Origin: Mycoemilia scoparia
Taxonomy: Eukaryota; Kickxellomycota; Kickxellomycetes; Kickxellales; Kickxellaceae
Reading direction: 5' to 3'
Assembly: GCA_027575805.1 (NCBI GenBank)
Contig: JANBPU010000141.1
Location: 1 to 42,526, forward strand
Length of the DNA: 42,526 nt
Positions 1 through 11,023 of this stretch are shown here, piece by piece; position 1 is the first letter of the stretch; every line of letters begins with the position of its first letter. The position numbers and the translations under genes were made by a program. Under the pieces are notes generated by a model, which was given only the letters and a program-made list of their open reading frames with translations, ran no database searches and had not been told where the DNA came from.

Positions 1-99
1 GATCAACTGAAAGTTAATCTGAATGGTTTTGGATTGTCCAGAACAAATTTGAATCATTCAAACTCGATTGTAGCGAACCATGTAGGCCACGGCCTAACA
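1..99 (-). repeat. Inverted fragment of the young Gypsy LTR
   Basis: These 99 bp are the reverse complement of 11996-12094, the first 99 bp of the 5' LTR of the full Gypsy element. They end at the TG terminus (CA at 98-99 on this strand). The rest of the element is missing because the window begins here. Confidence 0.9.
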
Positions 100-353
100 G
101 TTTACCATTTAAGATCATCCTTTCCTGTCCATTGTCATTCAGGATGATTTTTATTTGATATTCCTTTATCATACCCCCCCCCTCCCCCATTTAGACTCAT
201 CCTGAATGATATTTTTATTCTACTATTCACGCACCCTTGTACTTTGCCCTTTATTCCCATTCTGAACAATTATTAACCATTCAGAATGAAAGACTTTTTG
301 TGACAACTTTTTCAGAACAGTTGAGGCTCGTCCCAGACAACCCTGGTCTGTCA
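100..353 (+). repeat. Old solo LTR, 3' part (left-arm mirror)
   Basis: Mirror of 11742-11995. It matches the second half of the Gypsy LTR and ends in the same ...CTGGTCTGTCA terminus. It is clearly diverged: many CG dinucleotides of the young LTR are TG or CA here (for example AACGA has become AATGA). It carries a C9 tract. Confidence 0.85.
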
Positions 354-382
354 TAGACCATTATCTTGCACTAGCTATCAAG

Positions 383-1071
383 CATAGAGTATGGCATCCT
401 ATGGTATAAGGATGCATGTCATAGAAAGGGGCTAGATATAGGTACTAAACAACTAAATAAATGTATGTTGAAGTCTACTATAAAGACCTTGAAAATAGCC
501 TCAAAGATTCTATAAATTATAAGGGATTTTCAAATAATAACTATACTTTCTAATATGATAATAATCCCAAATGCACCTCTAAGATGGCCAAAAAGCTATT
601 AAGGAATAATGTAATAATAGTAATGATGTGTCCTGCCCAATAATTTGACCTCAACCCAATTGAGGACCTCTGGCACTACCTTAAACTAAAATTATTGGCC
701 TATGAGATTAAAGCTACTAGTATTATTGAGCTATGAGAAAGATGTGACCATGAGTAGAATAGTTTTACTCAAGAGACCTGCTAGAAGTATGCTGAGTCTA
801 TGCCAGCCAGAGTCAAGGCAGTTTTGGATGCAAAAGGTAGGTATTTTAAATATTAAAAAGTAGTTTCAAAACTGTTTGAATGCTTTTTAGTTTTTTAACC
901 ATTAATTACACAGCCAATTTTAATTAGATTAACTTGATTTTTTAATATATTATAAATATACATCAATATAATTTACCTTAAAAGTTTCAAGTCTATTGGA
1001 TTACTATTTGCAAAGTTATGCTTACTTTTATACTGACATCAAAAACATTCGAACAGTTTTGAAAACCACTG
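383..1071 (+). mobile_element. Decayed Tc1/mariner element (left arm)
   Basis: The + strand frame ending in TAA at 854-856 reads as the C-terminal half of a Tc1-type DDE transposase. A YDNNPKCTSKMAKK block matches the family's QDNDPKHTSK motif with the second catalytic Asp. It is followed by CPAQ-stop-FDLNPIEDLW, which matches the PAQSPDLNPIENLW block with the third acidic residue, and by a SMPARVKAVLDAKG tail. Several in-frame stops make it dead. The 3' end is a terminal repeat: 1046-1071 is the reverse complement of a sequence starting CAGTGGTTTTCAAAACTG, followed by TA. An inverted, related copy of that repeat lies inside at about 862-890. The N-terminal half and the other terminus are missing; the old LTR abuts that side. 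Confidence 0.75.
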
Positions 1072-1076
1072 TAGAT

Positions 1077-1520
1077 TTGGAAATATTCCTACAAGTTGAA
1101 AAGGGCGATGAGAAGTTTGGTTCCGAGCATTTTGAAGATGGACAGGCCAGAGCAACCAAGCAGGTGAGATTGAAGTCCCGAGTATATTGTCCCTCTAATA
1201 GCCGATCAGACAGCAGCTCCTTTGACAATGAATACTTCTTCTTTGGTGACATCATATTCTATTTCAAATGTGACTGTAGCCCAAACAATAAGATATACTG
1301 CCTGGTCAAAGTATACAAGCACTAAACTCTGCAAAACTCCAATGTCCCATACAGAACAGCAAGCATGCCTCACAAGCATGTGGTCTTTAATGTCAAGAGC
1401 ATTGTTTCTAATATTAGGTATATTTACTCCCAAGCTACCAATAGGACATACATCATATGGCCTGGTATGGTGTGTAGTGATAATACACACTATGTGGATA
1501 TCAAATATTTGGTTCAATAG
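1077..1520 (+). pseudogene. Decayed ORF, probably transposon-derived (left arm)
   Basis: One + frame stays open except for a single TAA at 1323-1325 and ends with TAG at 1518-1520. Its composition (hydrophobic strands such as FFFGDIIFYF, YCLVKVY and RTYIIWPGM) looks protein-like rather than random, and it directly follows the Tc1 terminus. I do not recognise the family. A fragment of a larger transposon protein is my guess. The mirror copy is at 10575-11018. Confidence 0.3.
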
Positions 1521-1877
1521 TCATTATTATTTTCACTTTTATTTTTAAAGTATGATTTATTATATTTCAATTTTTCAATAAAAAAATTCAAGTTTAAATT
1601 GATATTTTATATATGTAAAAGGGTATTTATAAATTGTTTTATAATGATCATATACTGTATTACAACTTTTACTAATGTAACAAGTATATTTTAGTACTTT
1701 TTAATTTTATGTTATATATCAGATCACAATGCTATGTTTTGGATGTAGTATTCTATATCTCAGACTTAGAATTTTGCCATAGTGGTCTTGTGGATGGGAT
1801 GGGATGGGAATAATTATATTTATTTATTAATAAACAAAATACAATGATTTTATTCTAAAATAAAATATTGACTAATA

Positions 1878-1985
1878 TATGGGTGATAATTTTTGAAGGG
1901 TGAATGTTTGCTAGTAAAACTTGACATCCATTTGGCTGTGATTGCTATCCCTATAATCATTCACTCTTCAAAAATTATGATTCAA
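1878..1985 (+). mobile_element. MITE copy 1 (left arm)
   Basis: It opens TGGGTGATAATTTTTGAAGG after TA. Its interior contains CTAGTAAAAC and ACATCCATTTGGCTGTGATT, and it closes with an inverted TTCAAAAATTAT. This matches the family consensus seen at eight other places in the window, with a partly decayed right terminus. Confidence 0.8.
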
Positions 1986-3246
1986 ATTGTTATTACTGTG
2001 CTTTGATACCATAGACATAAATGAACTTGTTAGTAGGCTTATTGTACATGGTACTTTAGTAAGTTGTCCAATAATTTGCGATTAAAATGCTATTAAAATC
2101 AATTTATATTATATCATGTTTTGGACATTTTTTTCCCTTCTGGTTTGGCTTTATCATCGGTAAAATATAATCAGGCTTATTTCTTGATTTTGCTAATCTT
2201 TACATTGTCTTAAATACACTATCGGGGACTTGCTTACAAGTCTGGGTTCTATTTTCTTTGTCTTTCTGACTGTTTTATTATCATTGCTGGTAATTCATAA
2301 GGCCTTAGCCACACCTATAATACAAGTTTGGTAATTTTAATGATCTCCACTAGTTAATGATGGCAACATACCAGTTGGTATGCATATATCATGTGCGTGG
2401 TTGTGGTTGTGGTGGCTAAATTATGCAAGCAAGGAAAGTCGCTAAGGACAGTCCTGAGTCTTTTTTATTCAACACTTGGTAATTTATGACAGAGGTCAGC
2501 AGCAGTAGCAGCAAAAATATCTTTCCTCTTGCTTTCAGCCACAAAGGAAGAAATTCTGATGAGAGATGCATATCTTTATTTAAAATGCATTTATTGTCCA
2601 GTGCCGTATGTATGTGTAAATGTATCATTGCATACCTTTAATACATGATCTGGCTAAAAGGAGACACAACTCCGTTTCGCTATCAGCATCTGAGTCTAAT
2701 AACCAGCGAAAGAGAACCAAAAACCCAGAAACAAAGAAGGAAAGCCGTATAAATCTTGCAATGCAATAACCAACGTGTAAATCCTGGGGAAGGAAGTGGC
2801 AGAGGAGGAGCCTGTAATAAAAGTGTACAGATATTAGTTGGAGCTCTTGTAGGGGCTTTTTTATTGGAGCAAACTTCCAGTTCTCGGCTAACTTCGATCG
2901 TCCAAATGCATAAGCAAAAAGGATGTACACATATGTGAGACCCGAGAATTATTAAACAGGTTCATCATTGCAACATAAGATACATAATACGCTGGCTTTA
3001 AGCATTTATCCTTAAATCGCTACAGATCATTTGTGTTTATCAGGTTCCCTTAGCCATACAGCCATGTATTTTATCATCATCATTGGTAACCCAGGATGAT
3101 TTCTTTGCTTGTTGATACTAAGTATATTGATTTCTATCACTATTATTGTTGTTGTTGTGGCGATGATGCTGGTTGGGAAGAATATATGGTGGAAATTGGC
3201 TAGTGATCAGACATGAGACAGATAATAATAAGCACAGATATTTTGA
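1986..3246. other. Intergenic, no gene supported
   Basis: AT-rich sequence with only short, low-complexity open frames on either strand (such as 2416-2930 on the minus strand) that show no domain, no codon structure and no similarity to anything else here. I see no RNA gene. Confidence 0.5.
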
Positions 3247-3318
3247 CCCAATCGCCAGCCAATCCAAATGTAATTCCTGAGAACCCATTTTTTGCCTAAG
3301 GCCTTTTGAAATCAGGCC
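3247..3318 (-). repeat. Dispersed coding-like repeat R2, copy a (left arm)
   Basis: The minus strand reads ISKGLRQKMGSQELHLDWLA and on, comparable to KVLDKMCLQELDMI at 23779-23832 and RVLVKIGLQE at 30235-30368. The nucleotide match to the other copies is about 45 bases long around the GGAGACCAATTTT-like core. Confidence 0.5.
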
Positions 3319-4156
3319 ATATGCAAAATAATAATTATTGTGAAGTTAGTAATAACTATAACGACAAAAGTTGGCTTTCATGGATGGGGGAAGAAAAGAA
3401 ATGTCTAAGGATAAGGACTCCGCAAACACAGACAGATGCAAACCTGTAATTGGTGATGCCGTTGCAGCTGCAGGAAGAGTAATTTTCCCACAGCTAAGAC
3501 TTGCATATGCATTTGCTTGCAGGATGGAGTTTCCAAGATTTACATATGGTTAGTGTGGCGGCAAACCATATTTGCACATTGCTATTGTTGTTGGTTTATG
3601 ATATTTGACTACTTTGATGGTAGTACTAGTAACTATAAAGCCCATAGTTTAACAGCTAGTCTCATCATCCGTGACATTTCATATGAATAAAGTACTTGTT
3701 TGATGGTCCATGGGGAGTAGTCTAACACATATTTTGCTCAATTAATATAGATACTATGGTTTCAGGCTTGGGGTCCTAAGAAAGACAAAGAGAAGAAAAA
3801 AGTCATGGAAAAAAAGAATGAGGAGACCGGCAGTTCATTCCTTCATCAAGACCACGGACAGTGGGTAAGATCTTATTTTTGAGATCCATGTTGCATGACA
3901 GTATGATTGTTTGAAGAAAATCACTTTCCCATTAATAAAGGTTCCAATAATGCCGATGAGCATAGCCACACATTTGGGCACAAACATGGCCCTTGAAAAC
4001 AACAGGATTTGACTATAGTAATTTATCTGGGCGAGATGAGTTTATTCTTGGCTTCAAAAGTCTTTGTTGCCACAAGACTCGGCACAAAAGTGCTCCCCAG
4101 TGTGGCCAGGGATGGTGAGCAATGCCAATCACCAACTCACTGAATTACCCACTTAC

Positions 4157-4279
4157 TCGCCACAGATACTTGGAATCATAATCAAAATGCCCCGAGCCTA
4201 TATATTTTTGGCTACTTTGTGATGATACTGATTTTAAAGATTCGACAAGGGACTTTCGAGTTTCTTGGGGGTTGAACAT
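4157..4279 (-). CDS. Candidate first exon of a small spliced gene (left arm)
   Basis: Minus-strand ATG at 4279 opens a 41-codon stretch starting MFNPQETRKSLVESLK and ending SGHFDYDSKYLWR. It is followed at once by GTAAGT, a consensus 5' splice site. The mirror is 7816-7938 on the + strand, where the model is easier to follow. The KYIGSGH segment recalls the KYIGTGHAD stretch of the splicing factor SF3B5, but the downstream part of that family is not found, so I do not assign it. Confidence 0.25.
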
Positions 4280-4870
4280 GGGCAGTTTTTTTCTAGTTTT
4301 CTCAACAAGTATTGAGCGAGCAAGAAAGAGAGTGAACAGAGCTCCTCGTTGCCGGTAGTGGCTCACTCAGTATTCTATTATGTTTTGACAATACTTGCTC
4401 ACTTACCAATAATAGTTTCGACTCCTTGTTCCCTAACTTTCTTTCTTTAAATGTTGATCAAAAAATAAAACACCCAAGCAATAGAAGATATGAACCGATT
4501 AATTATCTCTTTCACTTTCTCAAGGTTCAGGAACCATTCCAACGCCCCCCCCCTCCTCGCCCATTTCTAAAGCTTTTACACAGATAATACTGCTATTACT
4601 AGACAACCCCAGCCACCACCAGCACTGCCATTGGAGTTTCACAGAGCCTTTCGCGACCTGCATGAATAAGCGAATCCTTGTGTTTGATTAAACTGCACAA
4701 TGCAATAATCCGGAGATGTGTCTGTGCCTGTGTGACTGTGTCTATGTGGCTCTAGTTTGCTCTTATCATTCCCTTTGTATGTCTCTGGCCACCCACGTTG
4801 TTCGCTCGCTCTAAAATTGTTAGCCACCGCCTCGTTTTTCTTTGCACAGGCGATTTAGACAAAGAAAACA

Positions 4871-4878
4871 TATAAATA
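4871..4878 (+). promoter_or_regulatory. TATA box of the SGNH esterase gene
   Basis: TATAAATA 104 bp upstream of the ATG at 4982, followed by a pyrimidine-rich leader. The mirror is 7217-7224 on the minus strand. Confidence 0.6.
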
Positions 4879-4981
4879 CCCCCATGGGTTACCTTGTTCA
4901 TTTTCTTTGTAAACTATCAAGTTCCACACACATTTCAGTTTTCTTTTTTATCTTATTCCTCTTTTTTCTATCGGTGTCAAT

Positions 4982-5959
4982 ATGAAGTTCTTTTGTTCAA
5001 ACAAGTCAAGCTCATCATCTGCAACGACGATGACCTCGTTGTTTGGTTCTGTTATGAGGGCTGTCGTCATGTGCTTTGTCGTTTCGGCCTTGCTTACCAC
5101 TAGCGTTTTCAACCCTGATGGTTCGGTAGCTATGGCCAAGCCAGTCAGCAGCCCAGATGCCTCAAAAGCCTCTTCATCCCATTTCGTTGCCAACTGTACG
5201 CGCACTGACTCCCTTTACGTCCGCGACGCAATTATAAACTTCGGCGACTCAATCACTCGCTACGGGTTCAACAACACCCGTCACGGATACAGTGGCGTAA
5301 TGGCCAATTCTTATTTGCAAAAGCTCGATATCTTGGGTCGTGGCTATTCCGGCTACAATTCGACCAAAGGCCTTGAGCTGTTGCCCTATGTAATTCCCAA
5401 CAAGAAGTACTATAAAAAGAAGCCATGCTTTGGCAACGTCCGACTTTTGACGCTATTCTTCGGAACCAACGACGCTGTCCTCCCCGGTTTCCCCCAACAT
5501 ATAGAAATTCCAGACTATCTCAAGAACATGGAAGCAATGGTTAATATGGTTCGTGACCCCAAGTCCGAATTCTATCACCCTGATACTCGTATCTTGTTCA
5601 TTGCCCCTGGACCTGTTCATGTTGGTATGTGGAACCGTCAAGTCGGATCGACCGGTCAGTTGGATTTGATTGATAGCCGTGACAACAACTATGTCAAGCA
5701 ATACTGCCAGGCTTTGGTTGACCTTGGAAAGAAGTTGAATATTCCTACTGTCGATTCGTGGAATTTGATAATGGATCAAATTAATAACTTGCCTAGTGAT
5801 GTTAGGAACGGTGAATGGAATGGATTTGACCGATTCTTTGTTGATGGATTGCACCCAAATGATTTGGGTAATGACATTATTTTCAATAATGTTATGAGCC
5901 TTATCTCAAAGTATTATCCTGAAATTGCTCCTGCAAAGTTGGGATCGGCCTTTCCATAA
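4982..5959 (+). CDS. SGNH/GDSL-family esterase, IAH1-like, membrane-anchored or secreted
   Basis: A 325-aa protein of the SGNH hydrolase superfamily, closest in motif layout to isoamyl-acetate-hydrolysing esterase (IAH1). All four catalytic blocks are present: GDSIT at 88-92 with nucleophile Ser90, GRGYSGYNS around 119-127 (oxyanion Gly), GTND at 161-164 (Asn163), and DGLHPND at 288-294 with Asp288 and His291 of the triad. Family knowledge says such enzymes cleave short-chain acetate or acyl esters. A hydrophobic stretch at about 22-42 after a basic, Ser-rich start suggests a signal anchor or signal peptide, so it probably acts in the secretory path or outside the cell; soluble IAH1 enzymes lack this. 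No intron is seen. The identical copy at 6136-7113 converges on it, with 176 bp between the stop codons. Substrate is not predictable from sequence. Confidence 0.9.
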   Translation: MKFFCSNKSSSSSATTMTSLFGSVMRAVVMCFVVSALLTTSVFNPDGSVAMAKPVSSPDASKASSSHFVANCTRTDSLYVRDAIINFGDSITRYGFNNTRHGYSGVMANSYLQKLDILGRGYSGYNSTKGLELLPYVIPNKKYYKKKPCFGNVRLLTLFFGTNDAVLPGFPQHIEIPDYLKNMEAMVNMVRDPKSEFYHPDTRILFIAPGPVHVGMWNRQVGSTGQLDLIDSRDNNYVKQYCQALVDLGKKLNIPTVDSWNLIMDQINNLPSDVRNGEWNGFDRFFVDGLHPNDLGNDIIFNNVMSLISKYYPEIAPAKLGSAFP

Positions 5960-6035
5960 ACATTCACTTTTTCTATTGCCTCTACTACTGTTATTGTGAG
6001 TTATTATGTAACTCTTATGTTAAAAAAACTATTAT

Positions 6036-6059
6036 CGTTTATATATATATATATAAACG
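6036..6059. repeat. Palindrome centre
   Basis: CGTTT plus an alternating AT tract plus AAACG, self-complementary with no spacer. It lies between the two convergent esterase genes. The same stretch is the axis of the 12.1-kb inverted repeat. Confidence 0.95.
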
Positions 6060-6135
6060 ATAATAGTTTTTTTAACATAAGAGTTACATAATAACTCACA
6101 ATAACAGTAGTAGAGGCAATAGAAAAAGTGAATGT

Positions 6136-7113
6136 TTATGGAAAGGCCGATCCCAACTTTGCAGGAGCAATTTCAGGATAATACTTTGAGATAAGGCTCA
6201 TAACATTATTGAAAATAATGTCATTACCCAAATCATTTGGGTGCAATCCATCAACAAAGAATCGGTCAAATCCATTCCATTCACCGTTCCTAACATCACT
6301 AGGCAAGTTATTAATTTGATCCATTATCAAATTCCACGAATCGACAGTAGGAATATTCAACTTCTTTCCAAGGTCAACCAAAGCCTGGCAGTATTGCTTG
6401 ACATAGTTGTTGTCACGGCTATCAATCAAATCCAACTGACCGGTCGATCCGACTTGACGGTTCCACATACCAACATGAACAGGTCCAGGGGCAATGAACA
6501 AGATACGAGTATCAGGGTGATAGAATTCGGACTTGGGGTCACGAACCATATTAACCATTGCTTCCATGTTCTTGAGATAGTCTGGAATTTCTATATGTTG
6601 GGGGAAACCGGGGAGGACAGCGTCGTTGGTTCCGAAGAATAGCGTCAAAAGTCGGACGTTGCCAAAGCATGGCTTCTTTTTATAGTACTTCTTGTTGGGA
6701 ATTACATAGGGCAACAGCTCAAGGCCTTTGGTCGAATTGTAGCCGGAATAGCCACGACCCAAGATATCGAGCTTTTGCAAATAAGAATTGGCCATTACGC
6801 CACTGTATCCGTGACGGGTGTTGTTGAACCCGTAGCGAGTGATTGAGTCGCCGAAGTTTATAATTGCGTCGCGGACGTAAAGGGAGTCAGTGCGCGTACA
6901 GTTGGCAACGAAATGGGATGAAGAGGCTTTTGAGGCATCTGGGCTGCTGACTGGCTTGGCCATAGCTACCGAACCATCAGGGTTGAAAACGCTAGTGGTA
7001 AGCAAGGCCGAAACGACAAAGCACATGACGACAGCCCTCATAACAGAACCAAACAACGAGGTCATCGTCGTTGCAGATGATGAGCTTGACTTGTTTGAAC
7101 AAAAGAACTTCAT
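6136..7113 (-). CDS. SGNH/GDSL-family esterase, second identical copy
   Basis: Exact inverted copy of the gene at 4982-5959, with the same 325 residues, signal-anchor segment and Ser90/Gly/Asn163/Asp288/His291 set. It lies on the arm that is continuous with the rest of the window, so if the palindrome is an artefact this is the copy to keep. The upstream TATAAATA at 7217-7224 and the leader are intact. If both copies are real, their convergent transcripts would be fully complementary beyond the centre. Confidence 0.9.
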   Translation of the reverse strand: MKFFCSNKSSSSSATTMTSLFGSVMRAVVMCFVVSALLTTSVFNPDGSVAMAKPVSSPDASKASSSHFVANCTRTDSLYVRDAIINFGDSITRYGFNNTRHGYSGVMANSYLQKLDILGRGYSGYNSTKGLELLPYVIPNKKYYKKKPCFGNVRLLTLFFGTNDAVLPGFPQHIEIPDYLKNMEAMVNMVRDPKSEFYHPDTRILFIAPGPVHVGMWNRQVGSTGQLDLIDSRDNNYVKQYCQALVDLGKKLNIPTVDSWNLIMDQINNLPSDVRNGEWNGFDRFFVDGLHPNDLGNDIIFNNVMSLISKYYPEIAPAKLGSAFP

Positions 7114-7216
7114 ATTGACACCGATAGAAAAAAGAGGAATAAGATAAAAAAGAAAACTGAAATGTGTGTGGAACTTGATAGTTTACAAAGAAAATGAACA
7201 AGGTAACCCATGGGGG

Positions 7217-7224
7217 TATTTATA
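7217..7224 (-). promoter_or_regulatory. TATA box of the right-arm SGNH gene
   Basis: Minus-strand TATAAATA, 104 bp upstream of the ATG at 7113. Confidence 0.6.
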
Positions 7225-7815
7225 TGTTTTCTTTGTCTAAATCGCCTGTGCAAAGAAAAACGAGGCGGTGGCTAACAATTTTAGAGCGAGCGAACAACGT
7301 GGGTGGCCAGAGACATACAAAGGGAATGATAAGAGCAAACTAGAGCCACATAGACACAGTCACACAGGCACAGACACATCTCCGGATTATTGCATTGTGC
7401 AGTTTAATCAAACACAAGGATTCGCTTATTCATGCAGGTCGCGAAAGGCTCTGTGAAACTCCAATGGCAGTGCTGGTGGTGGCTGGGGTTGTCTAGTAAT
7501 AGCAGTATTATCTGTGTAAAAGCTTTAGAAATGGGCGAGGAGGGGGGGGGCGTTGGAATGGTTCCTGAACCTTGAGAAAGTGAAAGAGATAATTAATCGG
7601 TTCATATCTTCTATTGCTTGGGTGTTTTATTTTTTGATCAACATTTAAAGAAAGAAAGTTAGGGAACAAGGAGTCGAAACTATTATTGGTAAGTGAGCAA
7701 GTATTGTCAAAACATAATAGAATACTGAGTGAGCCACTACCGGCAACGAGGAGCTCTGTTCACTCTCTTTCTTGCTCGCTCAATACTTGTTGAGAAAACT
7801 AGAAAAAAACTGCCC

Positions 7816-8373
7816 ATGTTCAACCCCCAAGAAACTCGAAAGTCCCTTGTCGAATCTTTAAAATCAGTATCATCACAAAGTAGCCAAAAATATATAGGCT
7901 CGGGGCATTTTGATTATGATTCCAAGTATCTGTGGCGAGTAAGTGGGTAATTCAGTGAGTTGGTGATTGGCATTGCTCACCATCCCTGGCCACACTGGGG
8001 AGCACTTTTGTGCCGAGTCTTGTGGCAACAAAGACTTTTGAAGCCAAGAATAAACTCATCTCGCCCAGATAAATTACTATAGTCAAATCCTGTTGTTTTC
8101 AAGGGCCATGTTTGTGCCCAAATGTGTGGCTATGCTCATCGGCATTATTGGAACCTTTATTAATGGGAAAGTGATTTTCTTCAAACAATCATACTGTCAT
8201 GCAACATGGATCTCAAAAATAAGATCTTACCCACTGTCCGTGGTCTTGATGAAGGAATGAACTGCCGGTCTCCTCATTCTTTTTTTCCATGACTTTTTTC
8301 TTCTCTTTGTCTTTCTTAGGACCCCAAGCCTGAAACCATAGTATCTATATTAATTGAGCAAAATATGTGTTAG
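7816..8373 (+). CDS. Candidate two-exon small gene (right arm)
   Basis: Model: exon 1 at 7816-7938 (41 codons, ATG after a CT-rich leader), intron 7939-8319 beginning GTAAGT and ending in a long pyrimidine tract with CTTTCTTAG, and exon 2 at 8320-8373 ending in TAG, giving 58 aa. The splice signals are good. The predicted peptide (MFNPQETRKSLVESLK..., ending ILIEQNMC) is short and I do not recognise it. Further exons between the two are possible: the frame from 8109 encodes a hydrophobic run beginning FVPKCVAMLIGIIGTF. The opposite strand of exon 2 also has an exon-like Lys-rich frame, so the strand is not certain. It faces away from the esterase gene, so the two could share an upstream region. 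Confidence 0.25.
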
Positions 8374-8776
8374 ACTACTCCCCATGGACCATCAAACAAG
8401 TACTTTATTCATATGAAATGTCACGGATGATGAGACTAGCTGTTAAACTATGGGCTTTATAGTTACTAGTACTACCATCAAAGTAGTCAAATATCATAAA
8501 CCAACAACAATAGCAATGTGCAAATATGGTTTGCCGCCACACTAACCATATGTAAATCTTGGAAACTCCATCCTGCAAGCAAATGCATATGCAAGTCTTA
8601 GCTGTGGGAAAATTACTCTTCCTGCAGCTGCAACGGCATCACCAATTACAGGTTTGCATCTGTCTGTGTTTGCGGAGTCCTTATCCTTAGACATTTCTTT
8701 TCTTCCCCCATCCATGAAAGCCAACTTTTGTCGTTATAGTTATTACTAACTTCACAATAATTATTATTTTGCATAT

Positions 8777-8848
8777 GGCCTGATTTCAAAAGGCCTTAGG
8801 CAAAAAATGGGTTCTCAGGAATTACATTTGGATTGGCTGGCGATTGGG
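8777..8848 (+). repeat. Dispersed coding-like repeat R2, copy a (right arm)
   Basis: Mirror of 3247-3318. Reads KMGSQELHLDWLAIGSK on this strand. Confidence 0.5.
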
Positions 8849-10109
8849 TCAAAATATCTGTGCTTATTATTATCTGTCTCATGTCTGATCACTAGCCAAT
8901 TTCCACCATATATTCTTCCCAACCAGCATCATCGCCACAACAACAACAATAATAGTGATAGAAATCAATATACTTAGTATCAACAAGCAAAGAAATCATC
9001 CTGGGTTACCAATGATGATGATAAAATACATGGCTGTATGGCTAAGGGAACCTGATAAACACAAATGATCTGTAGCGATTTAAGGATAAATGCTTAAAGC
9101 CAGCGTATTATGTATCTTATGTTGCAATGATGAACCTGTTTAATAATTCTCGGGTCTCACATATGTGTACATCCTTTTTGCTTATGCATTTGGACGATCG
9201 AAGTTAGCCGAGAACTGGAAGTTTGCTCCAATAAAAAAGCCCCTACAAGAGCTCCAACTAATATCTGTACACTTTTATTACAGGCTCCTCCTCTGCCACT
9301 TCCTTCCCCAGGATTTACACGTTGGTTATTGCATTGCAAGATTTATACGGCTTTCCTTCTTTGTTTCTGGGTTTTTGGTTCTCTTTCGCTGGTTATTAGA
9401 CTCAGATGCTGATAGCGAAACGGAGTTGTGTCTCCTTTTAGCCAGATCATGTATTAAAGGTATGCAATGATACATTTACACATACATACGGCACTGGACA
9501 ATAAATGCATTTTAAATAAAGATATGCATCTCTCATCAGAATTTCTTCCTTTGTGGCTGAAAGCAAGAGGAAAGATATTTTTGCTGCTACTGCTGCTGAC
9601 CTCTGTCATAAATTACCAAGTGTTGAATAAAAAAGACTCAGGACTGTCCTTAGCGACTTTCCTTGCTTGCATAATTTAGCCACCACAACCACAACCACGC
9701 ACATGATATATGCATACCAACTGGTATGTTGCCATCATTAACTAGTGGAGATCATTAAAATTACCAAACTTGTATTATAGGTGTGGCTAAGGCCTTATGA
9801 ATTACCAGCAATGATAATAAAACAGTCAGAAAGACAAAGAAAATAGAACCCAGACTTGTAAGCAAGTCCCCGATAGTGTATTTAAGACAATGTAAAGATT
9901 AGCAAAATCAAGAAATAAGCCTGATTATATTTTACCGATGATAAAGCCAAACCAGAAGGGAAAAAAATGTCCAAAACATGATATAATATAAATTGATTTT
10001 AATAGCATTTTAATCGCAAATTATTGGACAACTTACTAAAGTACCATGTACAATAAGCCTACTAACAAGTTCATTTATGTCTATGGTATCAAAGCACAGT
10101 AATAACAAT
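8849..10109. other. Intergenic, no gene supported
   Basis: Mirror of the left-arm intergenic stretch. Short open frames at 9165-9679 have no recognisable content. Confidence 0.5.
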
Positions 10110-10217
10110 TTGAATCATAATTTTTGAAGAGTGAATGATTATAGGGATAGCAATCACAGCCAAATGGATGTCAAGTTTTACTAGCAAACATTCACCCTTC
10201 AAAAATTATCACCCATA
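10110..10217 (-). mobile_element. MITE copy 1 (right arm)
   Basis: Exact mirror of 1878-1985, the copy that is contiguous with the rest of the window. Confidence 0.8.
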
Positions 10218-10574
10218 TATTAGTCAATATTTTATTTTAGAATAAAATCATTGTATTTTGTTTATTAATAAATAAATATAATTATTCCCATCCCATCCCA
10301 TCCACAAGACCACTATGGCAAAATTCTAAGTCTGAGATATAGAATACTACATCCAAAACATAGCATTGTGATCTGATATATAACATAAAATTAAAAAGTA
10401 CTAAAATATACTTGTTACATTAGTAAAAGTTGTAATACAGTATATGATCATTATAAAACAATTTATAAATACCCTTTTACATATATAAAATATCAATTTA
10501 AACTTGAATTTTTTTATTGAAAAATTGAAATATAATAAATCATACTTTAAAAATAAAAGTGAAAATAATAATGA

Positions 10575-11018
10575 CTATTGAACCAAATATTTGATATCCA
10601 CATAGTGTGTATTATCACTACACACCATACCAGGCCATATGATGTATGTCCTATTGGTAGCTTGGGAGTAAATATACCTAATATTAGAAACAATGCTCTT
10701 GACATTAAAGACCACATGCTTGTGAGGCATGCTTGCTGTTCTGTATGGGACATTGGAGTTTTGCAGAGTTTAGTGCTTGTATACTTTGACCAGGCAGTAT
10801 ATCTTATTGTTTGGGCTACAGTCACATTTGAAATAGAATATGATGTCACCAAAGAAGAAGTATTCATTGTCAAAGGAGCTGCTGTCTGATCGGCTATTAG
10901 AGGGACAATATACTCGGGACTTCAATCTCACCTGCTTGGTTGCTCTGGCCTGTCCATCTTCAAAATGCTCGGAACCAAACTTCTCATCGCCCTTTTCAAC
11001 TTGTAGGAATATTTCCAA
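10575..11018 (-). pseudogene. Decayed ORF, probably transposon-derived (right arm)
   Basis: Mirror of 1077-1520: one minus-strand frame with a single internal stop and no family I can name. Confidence 0.3.
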
Positions 11019-11023
11019 ATCTA

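Noticed and set aside
1..4. GATC at base 1 as a restriction-site cloning or Hi-C junction
   Set aside because: GATC is a common tetramer and also occurs naturally at 12091-12094 as the mirror; nothing else supports a site-based break.
2416..2930. Minus-strand frames of 70 and 101 codons (mirrored at 9165-9679)
   Set aside because: No domain and no codon structure; overlapping frames on both strands.
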